Both the position numbers and the translations under genes were made by a program. This document shows, piece after piece, positions 20,769 through 32,690 of a DNA stretch of 64,000 bases. The notes beneath the pieces were generated by a model that was not told the origin of the DNA, ran no database searches, and was given only the letters and a program-made list of their open reading frames with translations. Source of the stretch: Crocodylus rhombifer. Taxonomy: Eukaryota; Chordata; Crocodylia; Crocodylidae. The stretch spans positions 1-64,000 of the forward strand of contig JAVSML010001088.1 of assembly GCA_038503035.1 (NCBI GenBank). Reading direction: 5' to 3'. Positions within the stretch are counted from its first letter, which is position 1; each line of letters opens with the position of its first letter.

Positions 20769-22370
20769 TATATGTCCTAACAGAGAACACAGAGCCTTAC
20801 CCAGTAATTCTTGTATCGGTAGCTTTTGTTTGTGCTATAGGACATCTTAGTAGAAAGATATTCAGTTTGGAGTTAAAGATTTTGACTTCAAGTGATGGTC
20901 TCTACCAAATTCCTAGGTAAGGTGTTACAATGTTTAATTGTTATGAATTTAATAATAATAGAGTATGTTACAGAGTGACTAGTGGGATAATGTCTTGATT
21001 ATTAAGTGCTTACTTTCAGTATAAAGATAGTTATGAATCTTTTTAAAAAAAAAACCCCAGAAAGCTGTGATATAACTAACATATATGAATAAAGAAAGCA
21101 ATTAAAAGTCATGTTAAAAGTAGCCCAAATATTCCCAAAATAAGGACAAATAACTCAATTTGATCTTTTATTCTATATTTTTAACACAGCATGTTATTAG
21201 ACTCTAGGCAATAATCATAATATTGAATGTAAATATTGTATCCAGTTATAAGAGCAGTTGGAATTCAATTGGGAAGATATAATCACCATTGCTGGACTCA
21301 GGACAGAAAACAGGCTTTGTGACTAGCAATAGTGAAAAGTGCATATTTACGTCTTAACAACTTTTGAAAGCATGAGACCCTCTCACTTCATGCCGGAATG
21401 CTGTTCACTACCAGTTCAGAAAATACCACATAGTGAATTGCCGGTATATAAAAATATATACTGAAGTATATAGAAGGCAGAATGGATTTCCTATCCAAGT
21501 GCCACCGTCAGTCTGTTCTAGTAAGCCTATGAAATTATACAGGACCATAGAAAAGATGAAGTATAACAATCAAACCCTTGTAGCATGCCTTCCTCTTTAG
21601 GAATCTCCAGGAATACAAAAGGAGTTGGTTTGTGCTCAGTTCCTCATAGTTAGACTCTATAGATTTTTTAGCTGTAAAAACCTAGCATATCTTTTCCATT
21701 CCTTCTCATACTTGAGAATGAAAAAAACAAAGTAATCCCCTTGACTGAGGCTGCTGGGTGACTGAGAAATGTCTTGTAACAGCCAAGTTTCTGTAACAGC
21801 AAACAAACAGCAAACAAGTCAGCACCCTTTGAGATAGCCAAATTATTAATACATAGATCGTTCTTGACAGTAAAGCAGCATTTCACAGAAGTCAGTTTAA
21901 TGAAGATGTGTGAGTAAAGAAAGATCCTGATAGGCATGGCATATGACTTCAGTAGGGCTCTCAAACCTTGTGTGCACTGTGCAGAGGACATGCAATGCAA
22001 ACAGGAATTTGCAAAATACTATGACTGAAATTTTGTTTTGCTGCTAGTTGAAAACATAAAGAAAAGTTGGCAGTGGGAAACATATCAGAACCAAAATTCT
22101 TCCACCCACCCAACAATGAAGTGAAACAATTCTTAAAGCCTTAGGACCAAATTCATCCCTTGTGCAACTCCCTTTTCTCCTACAAACTCACTCATATTGC
22201 CTAGATGGTAAAACACAAGTGTTATAATAGTCACAAAAAATGCAACTAGTAATACACACTCCAATTAGTGACTGATTAGTGGAAATATACTTGACTGTGG
22301 GCTGCCACGTGCCAACAATTAAAAACTTAGCAATACTGTCATCCTGAGAAAGGGCAATTGGCTAGTTACT
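20769..22370. other. No gene seen
   Basis: AT-rich DNA with short chance frames only. Confidence 0.5.
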
Positions 22371-22374
22371 TTAG

Positions 22375-24325
22375 GTGCCTGTACATAAATGCACAGAGCC
22401 TGGGGGAGCAGCAGGAAGAACTAGAAGTCCTCACACCCATGACGTGATTGGAATAACAGAGACTTGGTGCGATAGCTTGCATGACTGGAGCGCTGTCATG
22501 GATGGGTACAAACTGTCCAGGAAGAAGAGGGGAAAAGAGGAGGAGGAGGAGTTGCTTTTTATGTAAAAGAGCTGTATGGTTGCTCAGAACTCAAGTATGA
22601 AACTGGAGATAGGCCAGTTGAAAGTCTCTGGGTTAGGGTCAAAGGGAAGAGCAACAAGGATAATGTCATTGTGGGGGTCCCCTATAAACAACCAGACCAG
22701 GAGGATGAGGTGGATGAAGCTTTCTTCAGACACCTAGTGGAAGTTTCCTGATCACAGGCCCTGGTTCTTGTGGGGGACTTCAATCACTGTGCTATCTGCT
22801 GGGATTGGCAATATTGCAGTGTGCAGGCAATCCAAGAAGTTTTTGGAAAGTGTTGGGGACAACTTCCTGATTTAAGTGTTTTGAAGAGGCCAGCTGGGGT
22901 TTGTGTTCTTCTTGACCTGCTGCTCACAAACAGGGAAAAATTGGTGGGGAATGTTGTAGTGGATGGCAATTTGGGCAGCAGCAACCATGCAATGATTCAG
23001 TTTAGGATCCTGAGAAAAGAAAGGAGGGAGAGCAGCAGAGTAAGTACCCTGAACTTCAGAAAAGCAGATTTTGACTCGCTTAGGAAAGTGATGGGCAGAA
23101 TCCCCTGGGAGGCCAGTCTGATGGAGAAAGGAGTCCAGGACAGTTGGTTGTACAAATAAACCTTGCCGAGGGTGCACAAATGAACCATTCTGATGCACAG
23201 GAAAAATAGCAAGTATGGCTGGAGACCAGCTTGGCTTCAGTGAGCTAAAATACAAAAAAGAAGCCTACAATACGTGAAAACCTGGACAGATGATTAGTGG
23301 GGAGTATAAGAGTATTGCTCGGGCATTCAGGGATGAAATCAGGAAGGCCAAACACAGTTGGAGTTGCAACTAGATAGAGACATTTTTCAAGCAACCTAAA
23401 GATTTATGGGTTGGATGAATGGACTGTAAGTTGGATAGAGATGTGGCTGAATTGTTAGGTTCAAAGAGTAGTTGGCTGTCAGTATCAAGTGGAGTGTCCC
23501 AGGGGTCAGTTATGGGGCTTCATCAATGACTTGGAAGACGGGATGGAGTGCACCCTCAGCAAGTTTGCAGATGACACCAAGATGGGAGTAGTAGGTATTC
23601 TGGAGGGTAGGGCTAGGATTTAGAGAGACCTTTACCTTGGAGGAGAGACCTTTACAAGTTGGAGGATCTTTACAAATTGGAGGATTCTTTCTTACAAAAT
23701 AAATCTCATGAGGTTCAATAAGGAGAACTGCAAAATCCTGAACTTATGACCGAACAATCCCGTGCAGCGCTACAGGCTGAGTAGCTAAGCAGTAGCTATG
23801 CAGAAAAGAACCTGGGGTTTACAGTAACTAATAAGCTGAACATGAGCCAAAAATGTGTCCTTGTTGACAAGAAGGCTAACAGCGTACTAGACTGCATTAG
23901 TAGGAACACTGCCAGCAGACTAAGGTAAGTGATTATTCTTCTCTATTTGGCACTGGTGAGGCCACATCTGGAATACAGTGTCCAGTTTTGGTCACCTCAA
24001 TACAGAAAGGATGTGAACAAATTGGCACATGACTTCTGAGGAGAATCTGAGGGAACTGGGCTTATTTAGTCTGGAGAAGACGAGACTGAGTGGGGCTTTA
24101 ACTACCTGCAGTAACTTCAACTACCTGCAGGGTTGTCCCAAAGAGGATGGAGCTAGACTGTTCTCAGTGGAAGCATACGACAGAACACAGAGACATGGTC
24201 TCAAGTTGCATCAAGGGAAGTTTAGGTTAAATATTAGGAAAAACTTTCTCGCCAAGAGGGCAGTAAAGCACTGGGACAGGTTATCTGGAGAAGTTGTGGA
24301 ACTGGTGATTTTGAAGTAACAGTTC
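22375..24325 (+). mobile_element. CR1 LINE with internal deletions, plus strand
   Basis: The plus strand carries ORF2 pieces. At about 22380-22560 is the start of the endonuclease domain (ACT..GTACATAAATGCACAGAG; HDVIGITETWCDSLHDWSAV). At 22770-23159 is MGDFNHCAICWDWQYC, GVCVLLDLLLTNREKLVGNV and GSSNHAMIQFRI, the later endonuclease. At about 23530-23590 is LSKFADDTKMG, the RT active site. At 24029-24319 is the C-terminal end (NIRKNFLAKRAVKHWDRLSG). The region between endonuclease and RT is much shorter than in the 16.4-19.1 kb copy, so internal deletions have occurred. The usual 3' tail is missing. Confidence 0.88.
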
Positions 24326-24666
24326 AACCAGTGTTACTCCTTACCTTACTGCTATGTGCAAAACCTTTTCCATCACTAAAACGTCAATTTAAAATAATTC
24401 CTCATGGTTGGAATTATTAGAATTATTAAAAAATGGTAAAAGAACAACAGCCTTCTTTTCATCGTTGGAAAAAAAATCCTTTTTCTTGTGAATCTTTCAT
24501 TTGCAAGTGCAAATTAATCATTGTTTTTATTTGCTTCTTTTGTGCCTGTTATAGCTATTGTGTGGTATATAAAGATATCTTCAAACTTTGTTGTTTTTTC
24601 TTTACTTTTAAGATATCAAATTCTCTAAAGACTTTTGCAATAGTGCAAAGATGAAGAAGACACCAT

Positions 24667-24910
24667 GGGCACATCTACACATGCTGCTGTGGCGCCATTG
24701 TTACTGCTCTGTCTTTTAGTACTTTCTTTTGGAAGTACTAAAAGATGGCTGTGTGTACTACACGTGGTTATTTTTAGGCACTATGTTGCCATAGCGACAC
24801 ATTATAACGGGGGAGTGTGTCGCTACAGTGACGTAGCAGGGTCACAGGTTTTGCCCGTAGACACTACATAGTGTTGGTACAGCGATGTAATGTCATGTGT
24901 AGATGCACCC
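24667..24910. mobile_element. MITE, GGGTGCATCTACACAT family, copy 2
   Basis: Near-perfect terminal inverted repeats: left GGGCACATCTACACATG, right in reverse complement GGGTGCATCTACACATGAC. 244 bp, non-coding. The interior aligns with copy 1 at 12342-12530. It is the best copy here for defining the family ends. The flanks (..ACCAT and AATATT..) show no convincing duplication. Confidence 0.72.
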
Positions 24911-24970
24911 AATATTTCACATGTATAGAAAGAAAAAACAAAAATCAAGCCCAAGCAGCATGCCCTTTTA

Positions 24971-25131
24971 CAGTGGTTTCCCAAACTTTTTGGACAAAAA
25001 GACCAATTTTTTCATATAATTAAATCCTGATCATGAAACTTTCAAATTAAACTTAATGAGACTTGTAAACTGCTTACTGTGGTTTTGCAAACCAGCAGTA
25101 GTTGGTGGGCCAGCTTAAGAAGCATTGTCTT
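24971..25131 (+). mobile_element. hAT-like repeat fragment
   Basis: It starts CAGTGGTTTCCCAAACTTTTTGGAC and ends near GGTGGGCCAGCTTAAGAAGC, typical of decayed hAT-type non-autonomous elements. No confident target duplication. Confidence 0.45.
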
Positions 25132-25139
25132 AATGAATA

Positions 25140-25330
25140 GATCATTGGGCTGCAATGTCGGTGACCTAATTAAGTTACTTGCTCTGCCAGTAGATATATC
25201 ACAAGCAAGTCACTCCATATACTGTGCCTCAATGTCTGAAACTCTAATAATGCTTCCTTTGGAAAGTGATTTGAGGTTTACAGATGAAAAGTGCTATGTA
25301 AGACTAATTCATCTTATTATCATAACAGTA
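25140..25330 (+). repeat. MIR/L2-like SINE remnant
   Basis: CAAGCAAGTCACTCCATATA followed by CTGTGCCTCAATGTCTGAAACTC and then TTGAGGTTTACAGATGAAAA and GTGCTATGTAAGA follow the order of the MIR core and its L2-like 3' end. Old and diverged. Confidence 0.6.
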
Positions 25331-28300
25331 ATAAAGGACATTGCCTGTACAACCCACATACATATTTGTGTGTGTGTGCCTGAACGTGCATATGTGGGTG
25401 TATATATATTGTTTTACTGGTTACCTTTAGTGGCTAAACTAGCTATATAGGAGAAGTTATATTCCATGCTCTCAAGAGAGTGTTTGCTCTATGTAAGGTA
25501 GCTCTTGTTATTTATTATTATTTTAAGGAAAAAGCTAATTTTCCAAAAGAACCTTCGAACAAGATTACAAACAGCAATGTAGCTTAGAAATAATACATTT
25601 GACAAGGCTAATGTTGCCTCACAATTAGATTATATCTGTTTGCAGGAAGGGATGTGAATCAATACATATTTTACTGCCAGTTTCTGACTTGGGCAAGACA
25701 AAAAAAGTAGCATGATCCTCTGTCAAACCATCAGGAAAACTGAATAAAGAAAACCCTGATGTGCAGGGCACGTAAGATGTGGTGCCTAGAAACTGAAAGG
25801 GACTCTCAGACATTCCCTATCCCATTATGCTAAAACAAAAAGAGTTGTAAGTACACTTTTAAAGGAGAAACTCTGCATTGTCAAAGTCAACAATGGAACA
25901 AGGTGTTGACTGTGTAGAAGGACGGATGAGAAACTGGTGGCATGGAGAACAGAGTTTGGCCGAAGATGGGACAATTTTATCATAAAACTATGATGTACTG
26001 CTGAAGTATTTGAAAAGTCTTGATCTGTTTTCCCTCCTTTGGATGAAAAAGCTCAAATTAAGGAAATGGGTACAATTCCACTGTCTCTTCAGTTCACTGT
26101 CAGGTCTTTTTTACAAGCTTTCATTGAAATACTGGGAGAAAATTACCCTATCTTGTAAGAGGGCATTTGATTGCATTATTGGTCAACGTTAAAAAGAGCC
26201 TGCATTCACAGTAAGTGCATAATTTATTAGTGTTTGAATTTGTGGTTTTCCATCTCAGATGGAATAGATCACCTCTCAGAGTCCTTTCCAGATGTACTTT
26301 CTATGATCCTGTTAGTCTATAATATATAACAGTTTTCTGTAAGGTCCTAGAAGGTCCTTCAGAGAAGAAACCAGTGTAGGTTTTATTGGTCCTCAAGCAG
26401 ATCTTTCAGTACTTCAGCTTTGCCTTTTTCTGGGCATAAGAAAATACTATTTTTAGTGACAAAGCTGTGATACTTTGTAAAATGTATTTTAATGCTTAGC
26501 TAACTTACAAGGAAATGTATAGGTCACATTTTAATTATAGAGTTTAAAGGATGTATGCTATTTCCTGGTTGAAACGGCTATGAATTAAACAAGTTATTAT
26601 TATATTGGCCGAGCTTTATTATGTTCTTAGAAGTATACATCAAGGTAATTTACTCAAACATGTTGCAATTTCTGAGCAGGTATTTTGAATAGTCTAGTCT
26701 GACATATATCAGCTATCAGCTGTTTACTTCAACTTACTTCAGAATATTCATCAGACACGTATAGTTACTAAATACTGAAGTCCCATATCTCATTCAGTAG
26801 TCTAAAAACTGGAAAATTCATTAGCACATTCATTCACATATCAGTTAACAACAGAACACTGGGCCCATACCTTTGTATATTTGAAACTGTAAATTGCTAA
26901 TACAGGTAACAGAGTACGATTGGAACATTTCTTCGTGTGAAATGGTGATATCTTCTTTTTTAGTCTCTTGTACCTGTAAATCATAGCAGATAACACATCT
27001 TGAAACTGAAGTGACAGGACTGACGAATGAATTCACACAGGCTTAGTGTAACTCTTCACACTATACTCTATCGAGTGTTGCAATATATGTCAATTAATAT
27101 TGCTTCTTTACCTTAAAATGGTTTGAACACATTGTGTTCCTTCAAAATTATTTTGAGAATTCTGTCATATAATAGAAATAAGAATCTGAGAGGTATCAAT
27201 TGTCTTTTACATCTTCAGTATCAGATAACATCTTATACAGGTGTCATTTCTGAGCTTTTCCAAAATGGAATTTCTATAATAGGCATAATGAAAAGGACAG
27301 TTTGGTTCATGCTAATTTTTTTTAAAGAAGCCTACCTGAGCACTTAAAATGACTTGTTTTTGTTCTCAGTGTATGCCTAAAGTATTTTATATAATCCTTT
27401 CAAATTATTTTCTTTTGTACTTCAAACTGATATTCACTACTGCAGTAAAAGCCTTGGTAATTCATGCTTCGTTAATCTGAACACTCCATAATTGACACAT
27501 AAAAATTCTCAGTAAAGACTTATTAGCACAGACTTGCAGTGAGGTATCCTTTTACTTAGTCTTCCTTTCCTTTAAAGATGTACCATGTTTTAAGAAATAT
27601 TGTTATAAACACCACAAATAAACTATACTGTTAAAAATAAATGACATTTTATTAGGCACTACCCTTGCTTTACTAATTATATGCTTACTTATTAATTTGC
27701 AGAATTCATTAATTCACTCTGATTGAAATACAGTCTATAACAAATGGCTAACACAAGGCCTGTGAGGTATTTATTTTGTATTTAAAGTGTCAAAAGAGAA
27801 TATAAGTGATTCACCATTCTTGTTCTGTAAAGGGGCAAATTTCACCCCCCAGTTATTGGAATGTAAGAGTGATATTTTGCTTCAGTTCTATTTATCCCAG
27901 GAGGCTATTTTCTTTCCAGGCATATATTTTTCCCCATTGTTATTTTGTGTGTAACTACATTAAAAACAACACAAAACCAATAAAATGCCTGTCTGACAGG
28001 GAGATACACCTCATACAATACTTTAATTGTCAGGAATAAACCTTTAAAGAGGAAATTGCAGCCACCTACCTGGCTTAAATAATGATAAAGTTGGAAGTCA
28101 CTCTGCAATAATAATAGGAACCCAAATAATTATTTGACTTTTAAATCAGAGGTATCTACAACTTTTTCAGTTTGTGATGGTAAAGGCAAATTATCAGGAG
28201 CAAGGGGCTACCTTAGTACCAGCTGACTTCAATAACAGGAAAAGGCCCACATAGATATGCCCTGCAGAGTGTGTGACATCTCTTGATTCTAGTCACTGCT

Positions 28301-29020
28301 ACCACATCTTGATATGAGTGGTCCTTGAACAGTTGGACTCTTTTGGCAATGCCTTGGTTTGATTACCGAATATAAATCATTATGATTTAACAGTACAGCA
28401 GGACATTGCCAAAGTTTCTGTGTGCGCTCAGATTTAAAAATCTTTAATATCAAATGCATAGTGTTAAGTCTTTATTACCCTGTTTCACTGCTTTTATATT
28501 TTTGAGTGCTTATATACCCGAAAGAATTGCTAGCTAGCTTTTTCAGATGGGTATAAGCCTCTAAAACTTTTGAAGGTTGACCCAGAGCACACTGCTATAT
28601 CTGTGGGGATGAAACATAGTTTACAGAGCTTTAATGGTCTTTAAAAGGTTTCTTACAGTGATGTAGCACTCACATAAATTACCAGTAAACTGTTTAGCAT
28701 ATATCTAATGGAAACCCCTTGAAGTATTAATTGAAAGAGAAATGCATCTTTAAAAATATTTTCCTATACACTAATTCACTGTTTTAGGATTTTTTTTTTG
28801 GAATTACAATGGTGTTTTCTTAGCTCTGTAAAGGGGAATGTTTCTAATTGTATTCTTCCACAATGAACTTCCTCAAGATAAAAGGCAGTATCTTCTAATG
28901 CCTGATTCCAAATTCTATATAGCTTAGAAAATGTATAGAAAAAAAGAATGGTTAAACTGGTAATTGGATGCAAAAAACAACTTTAATTATGTGCATCCTA
29001 GTTCCCTTACACCGTAAGTA
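25331..29020. other. AT-rich DNA, no gene seen
   Basis: A long non-coding stretch. The only named item is a possible plus-oriented CR1 tail at about 26255-26312 (CACCTCTCAGAGTCCTTTCC..CTTTCTATGATCCTG). Short frames here are AT-driven chance frames without splice context. Confidence 0.5.
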
Positions 29021-29028
29021 TTCTAGCG

Positions 29029-29394
29029 CAGTGTTTCCCAGCCTTTCCCAGCCCAAGGTACACTTACATTAATAAACATTTTCTGTGGCACACTTCTTAA
29101 GACATTCCCCATCCACATACTTGCAAGCTCAGTGTAGCTCATTGCTGCAGCAAAATTCAGTGGCACAGCTGTTCAGAGGCTCGGAAAGGCGCATCCCTCA
29201 CAGCCAACACACGTGCAGTAGATGAATTTCTTCCTGCTTGGCTGGTTCTCTCTCTCCCCTGCGCCAACACACGTGCGAGTCTTCTGTGACTATCTCATTG
29301 GTGCCGTTTCTTCATTAGTGCTAGGCAGCTGGAGAACTTTCTTCTCATAATTCCAAAATTATCATGGCACACCAGACAGCTCTTTGTGGCACTG
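29029..29394. mobile_element. hAT-type MITE with 8-bp target duplication
   Basis: Starts CAGTGTTTCCCAGCC and ends TCTTTGTGGCACTG, sharing CAGTG termini. It is flanked by TTCTAGCG at 29021-29028 and TTCTAGAT at 29395-29402, an 8-bp duplication with two mismatches, the length made by hAT transposases. 366 bp. The interior repeats AACACACGTGC twice (about 29207 and 29265) and carries no frame. Confidence 0.7.
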
Positions 29395-29719
29395 TTCTAG
29401 ATAGACAGATTCTTGCACTAAAGGGTTTGGAGTCCCTCAGGAACTGTTTCACAACATTTAAGTCTGTCCTATTTTAAAGTATCAGTTTCCAGTAGCATAG
29501 ACTTTAGTAGTTGGATGGACCAGATTGGACAAGCTGCAAGGATGCCAAGAAAAAATAAAGTTCTTTACAGATGCTTTCAAACTGGCAGAGGGGAGATAGC
29601 ATCTGAAGAGAAAGATCTGGCAAAATTTTAAACTGGATAGTCAGAGGCCGGGAGACTTAAGAAATTACCCTCATTTCAGTTCATGATTTTATCTCCCACT
29701 ATTTTTTTCCTTCTCTATA

Positions 29720-30309
29720 CAGGGTCTTCATAAAGTCCTTGTGCACTTCTAAACTTTAATAACTTAGGTTGTAGGTATAGATAGAAACAATCTGTAAATG
29801 GTATTTAAAAGCAAATTTATTTAAGTTTTAGGACAACTAGAGTACACAATGCTAGACTTCATAAGTAATAAAAAATTTATTCTTAAATAAGATGGCACTC
29901 CATGCCACTGGGCTCTGAATGTACAACAGTTCCTAAGTGGCGTTTTCCCAGATAAATGGATACTCAGAGGTGGACCAATTGCCGCTGCACTTCTTTTTAT
30001 GGAGACATGTTAAAAGTGTAGTTTACTTGTCAAAACCACGTTCTTTGGTGGAACTTAGGGCTAGTATCACCAGTGAAATTAGTGCTGTAACTCAAGAGCA
30101 ACTGGGAAACATTTTCAAGGAGCTGGAAGATCAGATTGAGCACTGTATCATGATGGATGGTGCTTATGTTGAAGTTTAGCATTGTGTACTTTAGTTGTCC
30201 TAAAACTTTAAAAAATTGCTTTTAAATGCTGTTTACAGATTGTTTCTATCATACCTATAACCTAAGTTATTAAAGCTTAGAAGTGCACAAGGACTTTATG
30301 AAGACCCTG
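29720..30309. mobile_element. Tc1/mariner element, internally deleted, long TIRs
   Basis: Terminal inverted repeats of about 133-135 bp (29720-29854 and 30177-30309) differ at only about a dozen positions. Both begin CAGGGTCTTCATAAAGTCCT and lie between TA dinucleotides at 29718-29719 and 30310-30311, the Tc1/mariner target. The total of 590 bp leaves about 320 bp of interior, which holds the 3' end of a transposase gene in plus orientation. It cannot move by itself. Confidence 0.92.
29905..30179 (+). pseudogene. Tc1/mariner (IS630-type) transposase C-terminal remnant
   Basis: Two plus-strand pieces in different frames. The first, from about 29905, reads VFPDKWILRGGP and is followed by stops. 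The second, to 30179, reads LPLHFFLWRHVKSVVYLSKP then LEDQIEHCIMMDGAYVEV and ends in a stop. In related transposases the joined text runs GRxGPI-PPRSPDLTPLDFFLWG, so the block with the last catalytic acidic residue is lost by deletion and PLD has become PLH. The catalytic N-terminal two thirds are absent. The stop codon TAG (30177-30179) is the first codon of the right inverted repeat. The family is recognised from the FFLWGHVK-VY pattern. Confidence 0.8.
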
Positions 30310-30502
30310 TAGATTTTATTAGTTGCTTGTGTTGTTATTCATAATAATGTAATAATGTAATCCATGTTGTACTTATATATGGAATAAACTACTATGAAGT
30401 GTAGAGCTGTGTTGGTACAACTTTCACAAACCAAACGTGTACTGATTTCAGTGTGTGGATGGGCTTTTGGACTGTCCCTGTTTAAGTTCACTTTCTGGGG
30501 GG

Positions 30503-30695
30503 CAGTAGCATAACTAAGGTGCGGTGACAATTACACTAGCCCCATGCAGCAATGAAGGGGCAGAGGTACAAAAAATAGCAGCTGGTGTGCTGCTGCCTAG
30601 GTGCTGGCGGTGCCAGCTTGACTGCATCTGCTACCCCATGCGCTGTTGCTGCCAAGGGTGCAGAACAATCCAGTTACACCTGTGCTAGGCAGTGG
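30503..30695. mobile_element. MITE-like repeat
   Basis: It begins CAGTAGCATAACTAAGGTGC, the same end style as the minus-strand end at 9468. The right end near AGTTACACCTGTGCTAGGCA is an imperfect inverted match. No clear target duplication. Confidence 0.35.
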
Positions 30696-31299
30696 ATTTT
30701 TTTTTTTAACTTTTTGTGAATTCAAAACAGAATATCAGGTTCTACTTTGAGGGTCACATTCAGTGAACACAAAGGGGTTGCAGAGATTTAATGTAACTCA
30801 GGGCAGATTTAATGTATATCTTACTCATCTATATATTACCACATAGTTTTACTAATCATGACACTTTAGAAGGAAAAACACACCTTGCCTTTGAAATGCT
30901 AGATATTCATTTAAAAGAGAAGAATTACATGTAAAATTAGTATGTTTGAGATAGACATTATTGAAAGACAACAGATCTCACAATGTTATTTTTACATATT
31001 TAATTTTAAGTTACGTCTTCAATTCTTGTATTTAACATCAACACAAACAACATTGTGGTCACTTTTCTTTTGATTCCTTTGTTTTGTTTCGTTTTAATAT
31101 TGGGCAACCCCTCCATTTTGTTATTAATCTAAATATATTTCTATTTCTTCTCCAAATGTATTCCATTTTTTTCATGTTATGACTGATTGATAAACCTTGC
31201 TGTCAAGTCACATGGCTGGTGAGTCATCTGATTTGATAACAAATTATATTTTAAAATACTATTTTCTTTTTATCCTGCTTATGTTATAGTAGGTTTCAT

Positions 31300-31470
31300 A
31301 TGTTGTAGCCATGGCAGGCCAGGAAGTGTACTAGAGGCAAGGATTTTTTGTGATTTTTTTTGGATCAACTTTATAGTTGATAAGCTTGTCCAACAGCTCT
31401 CCCAACTATATAGTTGGTCCAATAAAAGATGTAACAAAAAATCCTTGCCTCTTGTAACCAGCTTATGTAA
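31300..31470. repeat. Fold-back repeat with 19-bp perfect arms
   Basis: AGAGGCAAGGATTTTTTGT at 31333-31351 is exactly complementary to 31434-31452. The loop contains a second small palindrome (CCAACTATATAGTTGG) followed by TCCAATAAAAGATGTAAC. A drifted copy of the left part is at 32560-32690, so this is an interspersed repeat, not a unique hairpin. Confidence 0.65.
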
Positions 31471-32559
31471 TTTGGTTTGGTTGCTCAGGTGTTTATATAA
31501 TAATAATTATTTCATTTCTGCAAAAATACTTACATTATTTATGTTTACTTACTTACTATTATTTATTTACATTATTTTTGCAGCTGTCAATGAGTTTGGC
31601 TTGCACTCCAGCTTGGATTTTTCAAGCTCTCACAGATCTAATGATAACCAGAGGGATTAATTTGGGTAACACTTTTAAACTGAAGAAACATTTATAAATA
31701 AGCAATTAATAGAGATTGCTTTCTTTCATAATAAATTGTACTAGATGTTCTGCAATCACTCAATGTGTAAAAAGAATAACTTGTATGTATAGTGGATTTT
31801 AGCACATACTGCCCCTTAAAAATCATATATATTTCCACAACATTAGTAGATGGAATTGCTCTTATATAAGTGTTTACATGAGTTACTTTAAATGTTGGTG
31901 TTATTGTAATTTATATATAACTTTCAAAATATTTCAAATGAGGCATTATAATTTTTGTATGTAGCTGTCAGGCATTTTAATCATTCTATATTTTGCAAGA
32001 AACTTTAGATTGTCTGACAGAATTTATGTAAGTATGGAATAGGTATAATGGCTATAATGTATAACATTAACAAATATTAACCTAATGTTCCACAACATTA
32101 AAAAATACAAGATAACCCTTTTCAGGATTGCTGCACACACACAATATACTTTCCATAAACTCTAAAAAGAAGGAAAATGAAAAGATAAGCATTTAATATA
32201 TATTGTCTATTCCTTCCAACACATGCACATACTTTGTCATTGCCACATTTACATTTTGGTACAAAACTCTTTTCAGATTATATTCCTCACTGTAAGTAGT
32301 AGAGGGTGTTACTGTACTGTGTGATTGTGTTAGGAAAGAATGGTTTGCTAACAAAAAGTTGTATACCGAAGGGTCATTAAAGGGGATAATGGATAACTAG
32401 CCTTTGCAGGGGAATAGAGGTAAAGATGCAGTCAGTTCTGTCAATTTCTTTAATGAGTATGATGGTACGAAATCCTGCACTACTGTATGTCTACTATCTG
32501 TACTACCACCAAGCTGACAATGTGTCCAGTACTGTAGTAGTACAGTTGGCATGTTTTTC

Positions 32560-32690
32560 CTATGATGCTCCAGGAAATGTACAAGAGGCAAGGTTTGCTT
32601 GGTTTTTTTTTTTTTATTGAGACAGCTGTACAGTTGGGAAAGATGCTGGACAAACTTTCAGGCACAAAGAAGAACTGAAGAAAGGTAGGT
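32560..32690. repeat. Second copy of the 31.3-kb repeat
   Basis: TGTACAAGAGGCAAGGTTTG, a T-run, then CAGTTGGGAAAGATGCTGGA and CAAACTTTCAGGCACAAAGA parallel TGTACTAGAGGCAAGGATTT..AAGCTTGTCCAAC in the 31.3-kb repeat. The right complementary arm is absent. Confidence 0.5.
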
